Shown in pieces: positions 8,006 through 15,528 of a DNA stretch of 64,000 nucleotides. A program made the translations under genes and the position numbers. Every line of letters begins with the position of its first letter. Positions within the stretch are counted from its first letter, which is position 1. Source of the stretch: Rhizobium leguminosarum (lineage in GTDB: Bacteria; Pseudomonadota; Alphaproteobacteria; Rhizobiales; Rhizobiaceae); the NCBI RefSeq assembly GCF_001679785.1, contig NZ_CP016286.1, positions 1,798,001 to 1,862,000 of the forward strand, read 5' to 3'. Below the pieces are notes generated by a model, which searched no databases, was not told the origin of the DNA, and saw only the letters and a list, made by a program, of their open reading frames with translations.

Positions 8006-8635
8006 ATGGCTGAATTCTCCTTGGATAAATCTCATATAGCAGGCGTCGTCCTGGCCGGCGGACGTTCGCAGCGCATGGGCCGCGACAAGGCGGGCGTGAT
8101 GCTCGGAGCCGAGAGCCTGCTCCGCCATGTGCTGACCCGCCTCTCGCAACAGACCTTGCTCGTTGCCGTCAATGCAGAAACCGCCGCCGAGGACGTGCCT
8201 GTCGTTCCCGACCGTTTTCCCGGAAAGGCCGGACCGATGGCCGGCATCCATGCGGCCATGGTTTATGCCGCCGGCCTTCCCTCGATCACCCACGTCGTCA
8301 CGGTCTCGGTGGATTGCCCGTTCTTCCCGGCCGATCTCGTCGCCCGGCTGGCGGCAGCGGTCGAGCACCCGTCGCAGATCGCCATTGCCGCCTCCGAGGG
8401 CCGCAGCCATCCCGTCTTCGGGCTTTGGCCGGTGACGCTGGCCGCCGATCTCGAAGCCTGGATCGCCATCGACGAGAAGCGCCGCGTGCGCGACTTCCTG
8501 TTACGGCATGACGTTACGGAAGTGGCGTTCCCGCTGCATCCGACCCGCGCCAGCCTGCTCGATCCCTTCTTCAACATCAACACGCCTGATGATCTCGTCG
8601 AGGCGGAACGCTGGCTGGAGGCCCTCCGCGCATGA
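8006..8635 (+). CDS. mobA: Molybdenum cofactor guanylyltransferase
   Basis: Links GMP to molybdopterin to form the bis-MGD cofactor of DMSO-reductase-family enzymes; cytoplasmic. 209 aa. The nucleotide-binding signature LAGGRSQRMGRDK is at about residues 14-26. The GTP/metal-binding region VDCPFFPADLV and the substrate segment GRSHPVFGLWP are also present. SD AGGAAGG precedes ATG 8006. Its stop overlaps the mobB start (ATGA), indicating translational coupling. Confidence 0.95.
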   Translation: MAEFSLDKSHIAGVVLAGGRSQRMGRDKAGVMLGAESLLRHVLTRLSQQTLLVAVNAETAAEDVPVVPDRFPGKAGPMAGIHAAMVYAAGLPSITHVVTVSVDCPFFPADLVARLAAAVEHPSQIAIAASEGRSHPVFGLWPVTLAADLEAWIAIDEKRRVRDFLLRHDVTEVAFPLHPTRASLLDPFFNINTPDDLVEAERWLEALRA

Positions 8636-9153
8636 CCGCACCGAAAATCTTCGGCATCGCCGGCTGGAAGAACTCGGGCAAGACGGGGCTCGCCGTCCGG
8701 CTGGTGACGGAATTCACCCGCCGCGGCTATAAGATCTCGACGATCAAGCACGCCCATCATGATTTCGACATCGACAAGGTCGGGGCCGACAGCTACCGCC
8801 ATCGCCAGGCTGGCGCCCATGAGGTCACCATCGTCTCCGGCACCCGCTACGCCATCATGCACGAGCTGCGCGGTGCCCCGGAACCTGAATTCGAGGAGAT
8901 CCTCGCCCGTCTCGCGCCCTGCGATCTCGTGCTGATCGAAGGTTACAAACGCGAACCGATCCCGAAGATAGAGGCCCGCCGCCTGGAGGCCGCCAATCGT
9001 GAACCGTTGGCGCCGAGCGATCCCCATATCTGCGCCATCGCCGCCGATCATACCGTCACGGATACGGCCCTGCCGGTCTTCGATCTGGACGACACAGGCG
9101 CCATCGCCGATTTCATCGCTGACATCGTCGGCCTTGGAGAGGTTCGGCAGTAA
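8632..9153 (+). CDS. mobB: Molybdopterin-guanine dinucleotide biosynthesis GTPase
   Basis: Accessory P-loop GTPase that assists MobA. 173 aa with Walker A GWKNSGKT near the N-terminus and the conserved TIKHAHHDFDIDKVGADSYR motif of MobB. VLIEGYKREPIPKIE supplies the Walker B-like and base-recognition region. ATG 8632 overlaps the mobA stop by four bases. It converges with the LysR gene that follows; only 34 bases separate the two stops. Confidence 0.95.
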   Translation: MTAPKIFGIAGWKNSGKTGLAVRLVTEFTRRGYKISTIKHAHHDFDIDKVGADSYRHRQAGAHEVTIVSGTRYAIMHELRGAPEPEFEEILARLAPCDLVLIEGYKREPIPKIEARRLEAANREPLAPSDPHICAIAADHTVTDTALPVFDLDDTGAIADFIADIVGLGEVRQ

Positions 9154-9187
9154 GTCCCGGATCCGGCCGCCCGGAAACGGTGGGCAT

Positions 9188-10081
9188 CTATCCTCGATAG
9201 CGAAGTGCATCGACGACGAGGGCGAATGCCGGCGATGTATGCCTGCGGCTCGGATAGTAGAGATGGTAGCCGGAAAACGGCAGACACCAATCCTCGAGGA
9301 CGCGCACCAGCCGCCCTTCGGCAAGATGTGCCTCGACCAAGTCCTCCGGCATATAGGCCAGCCCAAGACCAGCCAGCACTGCGTTCAGCCGCAGGGCTAT
9401 ATTGTTGAAGACCAACTGTCCTTCGACCCGAACCCTGAGCTCGCGCCCGCCCTTCTCGAACTCCCATGCATAAACGCTGCCATAGGTTGGCAGGCGCAGA
9501 TTGATGCAATTGTGATCCGTAAGGTCCTGCGGCGTCAGCGGCTTCGGCCTGGTGTCGAAATAGGTGGGAGCGCCGACCACGGCCATGCGCATGTCGGGGC
9601 CGATGCGCACCGCGATCATGTCTTTCGCCACCTGTTCTCCAAGCCGCACCCCGGCATCATAACGCTCGGCGACGATGTCAGTCAGACCGTAGTCGACGAT
9701 GATCTCGACATTGATATCAGGATAATCAGGCAGCAGCTTTTCCAAGGCGGGCCAGAGGACGGCATTGGCCGCATGCTCGCCGGCATTGATGCGGATGGTG
9801 CCTGCCGGCTTCTCCCGGAAGGCGCTCAAGGCAGCCAGCTCGCTCTCGATCTCGTCGAGCCGCGGCCCGATGGAGACGAGCAGGCGTTCGCCGGCCTCCG
9901 TCGGCGAGACGCTGCGCGTCGTGCGTGTCAGCAATCGCAGTCCAAGCCGCTCCTCGAGCCCTCGGATGGTATGGCTGAGCGCCGATTGTGACACACCCAG
10001 CTTGCCCGCCGCCTTTGTGAAGCTCTGTGCGCGTGCAACGGCGAGGAAGGCGATGAGGTCGTTGACGGCAGGGCGCGGCAT
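9188..10081 (-). CDS. LysR family transcriptional regulator
   Basis: 297 aa. N-terminal winged helix-turn-helix (residues about 5-65) with SFTKAAGKLGVSQSALSHTI and the typical LLTRTTRSVSPTEAGE. The rest is a LysR substrate-binding domain (INAGEHAANAVLWPAL and LTDHNCINLRLP). It is divergent from a decayed cupin gene whose start is 121 bases away, with a perfect 15-bp palindrome between them. LysR proteins commonly control such a divergent neighbour, so the original target may now be defunct (inference). Confidence 0.92.
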   Translation of the reverse strand: MPRPAVNDLIAFLAVARAQSFTKAAGKLGVSQSALSHTIRGLEERLGLRLLTRTTRSVSPTEAGERLLVSIGPRLDEIESELAALSAFREKPAGTIRINAGEHAANAVLWPALEKLLPDYPDINVEIIVDYGLTDIVAERYDAGVRLGEQVAKDMIAVRIGPDMRMAVVGAPTYFDTRPKPLTPQDLTDHNCINLRLPTYGSVYAWEFEKGGRELRVRVEGQLVFNNIALRLNAVLAGLGLAYMPEDLVEAHLAEGRLVRVLEDWCLPFSGYHLYYPSRRHTSPAFALVVDALRYRG

Positions 10082-10163
10082 TGATGAAACTTCCTCATGG
10101 GTTCTTGCCGTTTATACCATCTAATCGCGACCAAACACACGCGCTAAATACCTTGCTACTCAA

Positions 10164-10178
10164 GTGGACATTGTCCAC
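10164..10178. promoter_or_regulatory. Perfect palindrome, probable operator
   Basis: GTGGACA-T-TGTCCAC is a perfect 7-1-7 inverted repeat. It lies 25 bases upstream of the cupin remnant and 83 bases upstream of the divergent LysR gene. The spacing suits a repressor or LysR-type site; the cognate regulator is not known. Confidence 0.55.
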
Positions 10179-10202
10179 CCCGACATCGAAAGGAAGACAA
10201 AG

Positions 10203-10360
10203 ATGGAAATCAAGCGAAGCGGTTCGCAGCCTTCGGCCAAGGGATCGGCCGATTGGTTTACCGGCAGCGTGCGTGTCGACCCGCTGTTTGCCGCGACCAG
10301 CCCCGCACGTGCAGCTGGCGCCAGCGTCACCTTCGAGCCCGGCGCCCGCACCGCCTGGCA
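10203..10360 (+). pseudogene. Cupin-domain gene remnant (5' third only)
   Basis: ATG 10203 follows GAAAGGAAGAC. The sequence reads [19 protein letters not shown], then VRVDPLFAA and [13 protein letters not shown]. This matches the N-terminus of the small (R)-mandelonitrile-lyase-like/carboxymuconolactone-associated cupins of about 130 aa. In those proteins GARTAW is followed by the metal-binding HxHP motif. Here similarity stops at 10360, so both cupin motifs and about 80 residues are lost, although the frame stays open to 10544. The intact SD and start suggest recent deletion. Confidence 0.75.
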
Positions 10361-10425
10361 AGGGTCAACCGCTAAAAGCGGCCGAAAGTCCGTCAGGGCG
10401 ATCTCTCATCCGAACACGAGAAGCG

Positions 10426-10453
10426 AAGCGGCCACAGTCACCTGCGGCCGCTT
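10426..10453 (-). terminator. Stem-loop downstream of maiA-like gene
   Basis: AAGCGGCC pairs with GGCCGCTT across a 12-base loop, 15 bases after the stop of the minus-strand GST gene. There is no long U-tract, so it may be a 3'-end stabiliser or weak terminator. Confidence 0.4.
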
Positions 10454-10467
10454 CTTCATCGATTGCC

Positions 10468-11103
10468 TCATCGTCTCGGTGTTGGCGCATTATCCTGGAA
10501 AGCCGGTATCGCCTCAAGCCTCGCGACGATATCCGCGATATTAGGCCATTGCGTTAGGTCGAACCCCAAGCGCCTGGCGCCGATCGCCTGCGGGAACAGG
10601 AAGATATCGGCAATGCTCGGGCGATCGCCGACGGCGAAGGCCCCTTGCCGGCGGCCGGCGATCATCGTCTCGACAGCGGCCATTCCCTCGCCGACCCAAT
10701 GACGATCCCAGGCGGTGACGGCATCGGCATCAGCCTGGAACGTGGCGCGAAGATGCAGGCCGATGCGTGGCGGCAACAGCGCATGGATCTCTGCTGTGAT
10801 CGCAAGCGCGATCGACCGCGCCAGCGCCCTATCTTCCGCTGTATCAGGCAGCAATGGCGGTTCAGGCTGAAGCTCATCGAGATATTCGACGATCGCCAGC
10901 GACTGGGTGAGGAGAACGCCGCTATCCGTCAGTAAGGCGGGCACGAGCCCTTGCGGATTGACACTGCGATATCTGGCCTGCCGGCTCTCGGCATCTTCGC
11001 CAAGGATGGTGACCGGCAGCGCTTCGGCCGTCAGTCCCTTCAGGGCGAGCGCGATACGAACTCGAGATGTCGCCGAGGAAATTTCGTTCTGATAGAGTTT
11101 CAC
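10468..11103 (-). CDS. maiA: Maleylacetoacetate isomerase / zeta-class glutathione S-transferase
   Basis: 211 aa. It carries the zeta-GST signature [15 protein letters not shown] (residues 9-23), in which the second Ser is expected to activate glutathione. It also has NPQGLVPAL and the [12 protein letters not shown] glutathione-binding segment, followed by an all-helical C-terminal domain with the N-capping motif PSIADIFL. Zeta GSTs isomerise maleylacetoacetate or maleylpyruvate in aromatic degradation, but no other gene of that pathway is adjacent, so the physiological substrate is uncertain. The start ATG 11103 follows AGGGAGAAGACTGTG. Confidence 0.88.
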   Translation of the reverse strand: MKLYQNEISSATSRVRIALALKGLTAEALPVTILGEDAESRQARYRSVNPQGLVPALLTDSGVLLTQSLAIVEYLDELQPEPPLLPDTAEDRALARSIALAITAEIHALLPPRIGLHLRATFQADADAVTAWDRHWVGEGMAAVETMIAGRRQGAFAVGDRPSIADIFLFPQAIGARRLGFDLTQWPNIADIVARLEAIPAFQDNAPTPRR

Positions 11104-11122
11104 AGTCTTCTCCCTGGTGAGT

Positions 11123-11284
11123 CTAATAGAGCAGTTGGAGCGGCGGCCGCTCTCCTGAGGATGAAGCTGCGGATGCCGCCGTCACGAGGCCGGCAAGCGG
11201 CGACGGCTCCTGTGAGCTTACATCGTAGATGCAGGGCGCTGCGAAAATCGTCGCCCCCAGAATGCAGATCATCATCAGTCTCAT
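11123..11284 (-). CDS. Small predicted secreted protein (53 aa)
   Basis: ATG 11284 is preceded by a strong SD (GGAGG-AACCA). The peptide starts MRLMMICILGATIFAAPC, a short signal-sequence-like or lipobox-like hydrophobic stretch (AAPC could serve as a lipobox). A polar, Ser/Ala/Pro-rich tail follows, ending LQLLY. It lies between ohr and maiA on the same strand, 65 bases after ohr and 19 before maiA, so all three may form an operon. No family is recognised. The good SD and signal-like N-terminus are the only evidence that it is real. Confidence 0.5.
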   Translation of the reverse strand: MRLMMICILGATIFAAPCIYDVSSQEPSPLAGLVTAASAASSSGERPPLQLLY

Positions 11285-11349
11285 TGGTTCCTCCATCGAC
11301 GAGGCCCGACCGGCCTCGTCATGTTCCTTTTGGCGATCGATCCCATCTG

Positions 11350-11766
11350 TCAGGCAATGCTCAATTCGACATTGATATTGCCGCGGGTTGCTTTCGAATA
11401 GGGGCAGGTCCGGTGCGCTTCATCCACAAGCGCCCTTGCCAGATCCGCTTCGATGCCCGGAAGGCTGACCTTGAGGCGAGCCTGCAGGAAATAGTCGCCG
11501 TCGGTCGCCCCGAGATCGACCTCGGCGTTGACGGCGGCATCTGCAGGAAGCTTGACCTTCAGCTTGCCGGCAGCAATGCCGATCGCGCCGATGAAGCAGG
11601 CAGACCAGCCGGCAGCGAAAAGCTGTTCGGGATTGGTGCCGGTACGGTTGCTGCCTGGAGGCGAAAGCTTGATGTCCAGTTCGCCGTCGTCGCTTTGCGA
11701 AGCGCCGTCGCGCCCGCCTGTCGTGTGGGTCTTGCCGGTATAGAGAACCTTGTCGATCTTTGTCAT
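11350..11766 (-). CDS. ohr: Organic hydroperoxide resistance protein (OsmC/Ohr family)
   Basis: Thiol peroxidase that reduces organic hydroperoxides with lipoylated or dithiol partners; cytoplasmic. 138 aa. Both redox cysteines are in Ohr context: GWSACFIGAI and CPYSKATRGNI. It starts MTKIDKVLYTG at 11766, preceded by AAAGGAGTG. The frame is open 65 codons further upstream, but that part runs into the sensor kinase gene and is not family-like. The perfect palindrome CGGATATATCCG about 80 bases upstream is a candidate operator; I do not see a canonical OhrR box. Confidence 0.93.
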   Translation of the reverse strand: MTKIDKVLYTGKTHTTGGRDGASQSDDGELDIKLSPPGSNRTGTNPEQLFAAGWSACFIGAIGIAAGKLKVKLPADAAVNAEVDLGATDGDYFLQARLKVSLPGIEADLARALVDEAHRTCPYSKATRGNINVELSIA

Positions 11767-11843
11767 GGAACACTCCTTTGTTGCGTCGCTAAAGGCGACT
11801 GGCCGCGATGCGCGGCCGGGTTGACAGAGTGTGGTTTGATTGA

Positions 11844-11855
11844 CGGATATATCCG
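11844..11855. promoter_or_regulatory. Palindrome upstream of ohr
   Basis: CGGATATATCCG is a perfect 12-bp palindrome between the sensor kinase stop and ohr. Its position fits an ohr operator or promoter element. The binding factor is unknown. Confidence 0.4.
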
Positions 11856-11957
11856 CCATGTTTCCGAAATCGCCCGAAATGTCACAAAGCGTAGCATCCG
11901 GTATCAAGGACATCTTGGCATACAAAACCTGGCGAGATTTTGCGGCGACCCCCGACG

Positions 11958-13280
11958 TCAATGGATGGTGACTTCCGCCGCCAGTCCGCCACCGGCGCGA
12001 TTGTAGAGCCGGAGCGACCCGCCGATCTTGGCCGTCAGCTGCTGGGCGATCGCAAGACCGAGACCGGTGCCGCCGGTTTCCCGGTTGCGGGATTGCTCCA
12101 GCCGGAAGAAAGGCTGCATGGCAGCCTCGAGCATGTCGTCCGGAATTCCAGGTCCGTGGTCCATGACAGTGATGATGATATCGTTTTCTGGGCTGCGCTC
12201 GACGCTGATCTCGGCGGCGCCGGCAAACTTCAGGGCATTGTCGATGAAGTTCGACAGGATGCGGCGAAGAGCATGCGGCTTGGTAATGGCGGCGCCCTGA
12301 ACCAGACCGACGACGGAGACGGCCTTTCCAGTATCCTGGTAGTCGTAGGCTATGCTATCGATGAACGAGGCGAGATCGATGCGGGCGCTCTTCTCGCCAT
12401 TGCCGTGCGCGCTGCGTGCATAGGCAATGCCGTCCTGAACGAGGCGCTGGATCTCGCCGAGATCATGCACCAGCTTGTCTTTCTCCGGCGAATCCTCCGC
12501 CATGTCGGCACGCAGCCGCATGCGGGTGATCGGCGTCTGCAGGTCATGCGAGATTGCCGCCAGGATCTGGACGCGCTCTTCGAGGTAATGGGCGATCCTC
12601 TCCCGCATCGCATTGAAAGCCCGTGCCGCATGTGCGACCTCGCTCGGGGCCGCCTCACTCAAAGCCGGGCCGTCCTTGTTCGGGTCAAGCGCATCGGCGG
12701 CGGCGGCAAGCTCGCCGAGCGGCCGGATCGCCTGGCGAACCGCAAACCAGGTACAGAGGATGAGCAGCGCCATCTGGACGATGAAGACATAGGGCAGCCA
12801 TGCGGCAATCGGCATGACGCCCTTCGGCGTGACGTCGATCGTCAAGGGGCTTCCGTCGCTCAGTGTCAGATGCGCCTGCAGCCGGTTCACATCGCCAGGA
12901 ATTCGTTCGATCCGGATGGGAAAGCGGTGCCCGATGGCCTCCTCGATCTTTCCTGAGATTTCCGCCCCTTTGCTTGACGTGTCAGGCACGCCGGGAAGGC
13001 CGGGTCCGAGCACGAAACGGTAATTGCCGCGGCTCAGCCGGTCGAGCAGGTCGCCGCGCTCACCTGGCGGAAGCCGATCGAGAACCGCAATCGATGTTGC
13101 AACATCGTTTTCCAGCGTGCCGAGCATCACCGCCTTGGCCGACATGTACCGCTCCATATAGAGCACACTGAAGGACAGACCGTAGGCGAAGGCCAGTCCG
13201 ATCAGCAGGATCAGGAAGATCCGCGACCGCAACGTGCTCGGCCACGTCAGGCCCGAACGCAAGGGGATCGCCGCCTTCAT
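11958..13280 (-). CDS. Sensor histidine kinase (HAMP, EnvZ-type)
   Basis: 440 aa inner-membrane kinase. TM1 is RIFLILLIGLAFAYGLSF (about 20-40). A periplasmic sensor loop of about 120 aa follows, and TM2 is VFIVQMALLILCTWFAV. A HAMP linker precedes the dimerisation helix with phospho-acceptor H245 in ISHDLQTPITRMR. The ATPase domain shows the N-box NFIDNALKFAG, G1 DHGPGIP, the F-box FFRLEQSRN and G2 GTGLGLAIAQ. It overlaps the response regulator gene by four bases. The ligand is unknown. The next gene downstream is ohr, and the thiol-redox gene dipZ lies upstream of the pair, so an envelope or redox stress signal is possible (inference). Confidence 0.93.
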   Translation of the reverse strand: MKAAIPLRSGLTWPSTLRSRIFLILLIGLAFAYGLSFSVLYMERYMSAKAVMLGTLENDVATSIAVLDRLPPGERGDLLDRLSRGNYRFVLGPGLPGVPDTSSKGAEISGKIEEAIGHRFPIRIERIPGDVNRLQAHLTLSDGSPLTIDVTPKGVMPIAAWLPYVFIVQMALLILCTWFAVRQAIRPLGELAAAADALDPNKDGPALSEAAPSEVAHAARAFNAMRERIAHYLEERVQILAAISHDLQTPITRMRLRADMAEDSPEKDKLVHDLGEIQRLVQDGIAYARSAHGNGEKSARIDLASFIDSIAYDYQDTGKAVSVVGLVQGAAITKPHALRRILSNFIDNALKFAGAAEISVERSPENDIIITVMDHGPGIPDDMLEAAMQPFFRLEQSRNRETGGTGLGLAIAQQLTAKIGGSLRLYNRAGGGLAAEVTIH

Positions 13281-14017
13281 TGGCGCGGCTCCGATATTTC
13301 GACCGGGACCGAAAACACATAGCCTTCGCTGCGCACCGTCTTGATATAGGTCGGTTCGCGCGCATCGTCGCCCAGCCGCTGACGCAGGCGGCTGACCAGG
13401 AGATCGATCGAGCGATCGAAGAGATCGGCGTCGCGCCCCTGTGTCAGGCTCAGAAGCTGGTCGCGATTGAGCACCCGCTGCGGGTGATCGATGAAGACGC
13501 GGAGCAGACGGTATTCGGCGCCACTCAGCGCAATCGCGGTCCCCTCCCTGTCGAGAAGGTGCCTGGCCACCGTATCGAGCCGCCAGTCGCCGAAGGTCAG
13601 CAATTGTCCGGCTTCGCTGATCTGCAGGTTGGGCGGCAGCATCCGCGTGCGCCGCAGCACCGCCTTGATGCGGGCGAGCAGCTCACGCGCAGCAAAGGGC
13701 TTGGGAAGATAGTCGTCGGCGCCCATCTCCAGCCCGAGGATCCTGTCCATTTCGTCGGTGCGGGCCGTCAGCATCAGGATCGGGATCGCCTTGTGCCGGC
13801 CGGCGCGCAGTTCGCGGCACAGCACCAGCCCGTCATCGCCGGGCATCATCACATCGAGCACGATCAGGTCGACGGCATTGGCGTCGACAAAACTGCGCAT
13901 CTGCCGCCCGTCGGCAGCAACGCTCGTACGCAGGCCGTTCTTCTGCAGGTAGCCCGATACCAGCTCGCGGATTTCGCGATCGTCATCGACGATCAGGATG
14001 TGATCGACATGATCCAT
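13277..14017 (-). CDS. OmpR/PhoB family response regulator
   Basis: 246 aa. The receiver domain has the acidic triad DDD (11-13), phospho-acceptor D55 in VLDVMMPGDDG, the T of MLTART and K of PKPF. The C-terminal winged helix contains LSGAEYRLLRVFIDHPQRVLNRDQLL and YIKTVRSEGYVF. It is first of a two-gene operon with the kinase. OmpR-type regulators bind tandem half-sites about 10-11 bp apart, which is what is seen in the divergent promoter 1.3 kb upstream (15291-15385); that link is inference. Confidence 0.94.
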   Translation of the reverse strand: MDHVDHILIVDDDREIRELVSGYLQKNGLRTSVAADGRQMRSFVDANAVDLIVLDVMMPGDDGLVLCRELRAGRHKAIPILMLTARTDEMDRILGLEMGADDYLPKPFAARELLARIKAVLRRTRMLPPNLQISEAGQLLTFGDWRLDTVARHLLDREGTAIALSGAEYRLLRVFIDHPQRVLNRDQLLSLTQGRDADLFDRSIDLLVSRLRQRLGDDAREPTYIKTVRSEGYVFSVPVEISEPRQ

Positions 14018-14131
14018 ATTTGCCTATTCCCCACCGATAGTCACCCTCCGCCTCGATGTCGAGGCGGTTGACGCGACCTACGCATATTCCGCTGGCCGGA
14101 GCAACGAGGCGCTGCAACCGGCATCGTCGAC

Positions 14132-15181
14132 CTAGAAACGATCGACGTCTATGACCGCCTGCGCGAACGCCTGCGGCGCTTCCTGAGGCAGGTTGTGGCC
14201 AATGCCGCCGCCGATCGTGCGATGCTCGTATCTGCCGGAGAATTTTCCGGCATAAGCGGAGGGCTGCGGATGCGGTGCGCCGTTTGCATCGCCCTCCATG
14301 GTGATGGTCGGCACCGAAATGACGGGCGCTGCGGCGAGAGTCGTCTCATAGGCATCGTACTTGGCCTCGCCTTCGGCAAGCCCCAGGCGCCAGCGGTAAT
14401 TGTGAATGACGATCGCGACGTGGTCGGGATTGTCGAAGGCAGCGGCCGATCTGCCGAATGTCGCATCGTCGAAAGTCCACTTCGGCGATGCCGTCTGCCA
14501 GATAAGCTTTGCAAAATCATGCGTGTTGGTCTCGTATCCCAGACGGCCGCGTTCAGTGGCGAAATAGAACTGGTACCACCAGGCAAGTTCGGCTTTCGGC
14601 GGAAGCGGCTTCTTGTTGGCCTCCTGGCTACCGATCAGGTAGCCGCTTACAGATACCATCGCCTTGCAGCGCTCGGGCCAGAGCGCCGCCATGATATTGG
14701 CGGTCCGCCCGCCCCAGTCGTAGCCGGCAACGACGGCCTTCTCGATATCGAGCGCATCGAGCAGCGCGATCATATCGGCGGCGAGCGCTGACGGCTGGCC
14801 GTTGCGCGGCGTCTGATCGTCCAGGAAGCGCGTCGTGCCGTAACCGCGCAGATAGGGCACGATCACCCTGTAGCCTGCCGCGGCAAGCAGCGGTGCGACA
14901 TCGACGAAACTATAGATGTCATAGGGCCAGCCATGCAGCAGCAATACGACCGGGGCATCCGCCTTTCCCGCCTCGGCATAACCGATGTCGAGCACGCCTG
15001 CCTTGACCTGCTTCAGCGCTTCGAAGGATGTGTTGGTTCCGGGCTTTATAGCTGGCACCGATGCGGCCGTGGCAGACGACTGGGCCGCGGCCGTGCCGGC
15101 TACGCCGAATTCGACGGCCGCAAGGGCGATTGCCGTCATGCCGAAGAAACGGCGGCGGTGATGGTTGATTTGCTCTGACAT
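14132..15181 (-). CDS. Tat-exported alpha/beta hydrolase, epoxide hydrolase-like
   Basis: 349 aa. The N-terminus RRRFFGMTAIALAAVEFGVAG is a twin-arginine signal, so the enzyme is probably periplasmic. The catalytic domain has the oxyanion motif HGWP, the nucleophile elbow GYDWGG (Asp nucleophile, as in epoxide hydrolases and haloalkane dehalogenases) and the catalytic His in GIGHNLPQEAP. Tyr-bearing lid segments (WWYQFYFATERGRLGY) fit an epoxide hydrolase. It is divergent from dipZ across a 347-base region with repeated TGTATC boxes. Start ATG 15181 is downstream of AGGAGAGACCG. Confidence 0.9.
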   Translation of the reverse strand: MSEQINHHRRRFFGMTAIALAAVEFGVAGTAAAQSSATAASVPAIKPGTNTSFEALKQVKAGVLDIGYAEAGKADAPVVLLLHGWPYDIYSFVDVAPLLAAAGYRVIVPYLRGYGTTRFLDDQTPRNGQPSALAADMIALLDALDIEKAVVAGYDWGGRTANIMAALWPERCKAMVSVSGYLIGSQEANKKPLPPKAELAWWYQFYFATERGRLGYETNTHDFAKLIWQTASPKWTFDDATFGRSAAAFDNPDHVAIVIHNYRWRLGLAEGEAKYDAYETTLAAAPVISVPTITMEGDANGAPHPQPSAYAGKFSGRYEHRTIGGGIGHNLPQEAPQAFAQAVIDVDRF

Positions 15182-15528
15182 CGGTCTCTCCTGTCGAATG
15201 GATCACGGTCGCGAAAAGGCGCTCTACTTGTATCCCTGATATGTCGCAAGCAACCGTTTTTTGAATGCGGATGTAGCTTCCGGCCGCCTGGATACATTCC
15301 GATACAATCGCGCGGCCTCAGCAAGTAGTCGCATTGGCCGCAGCCCTTTCCTCGCCACCGCGGCAGTTTGTATCGTTTTGTATCGCCGCCGCCCTACCCC
15401 GACACTTCGGTACATTTTCCCGCAAAGCCGGACACATCGGGGATACTTTACACCGGCCATATCCCCGCCGTTGCTGGTTCAGGCCCCATCGCCGTCCAGA
15501 GCCCGATCAATCGGTTTCAAAGGAAACG
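15182..15528. promoter_or_regulatory. Divergent promoter with tandem TGTATC boxes
   Basis: Two tandem pairs stand out. GATACATTCC-GATACAATCG (15291-15310) and TTTGTATCGT-TTTGTATCG (15367-15385) each repeat at a 10-base period, and one pair is the reverse complement of the other in layout. A further TTGTATC lies at about 15229. Direct half-sites one helical turn apart are typical of OmpR-type response regulators, and such a regulator is encoded just beyond the hydrolase gene. Confidence 0.55.
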
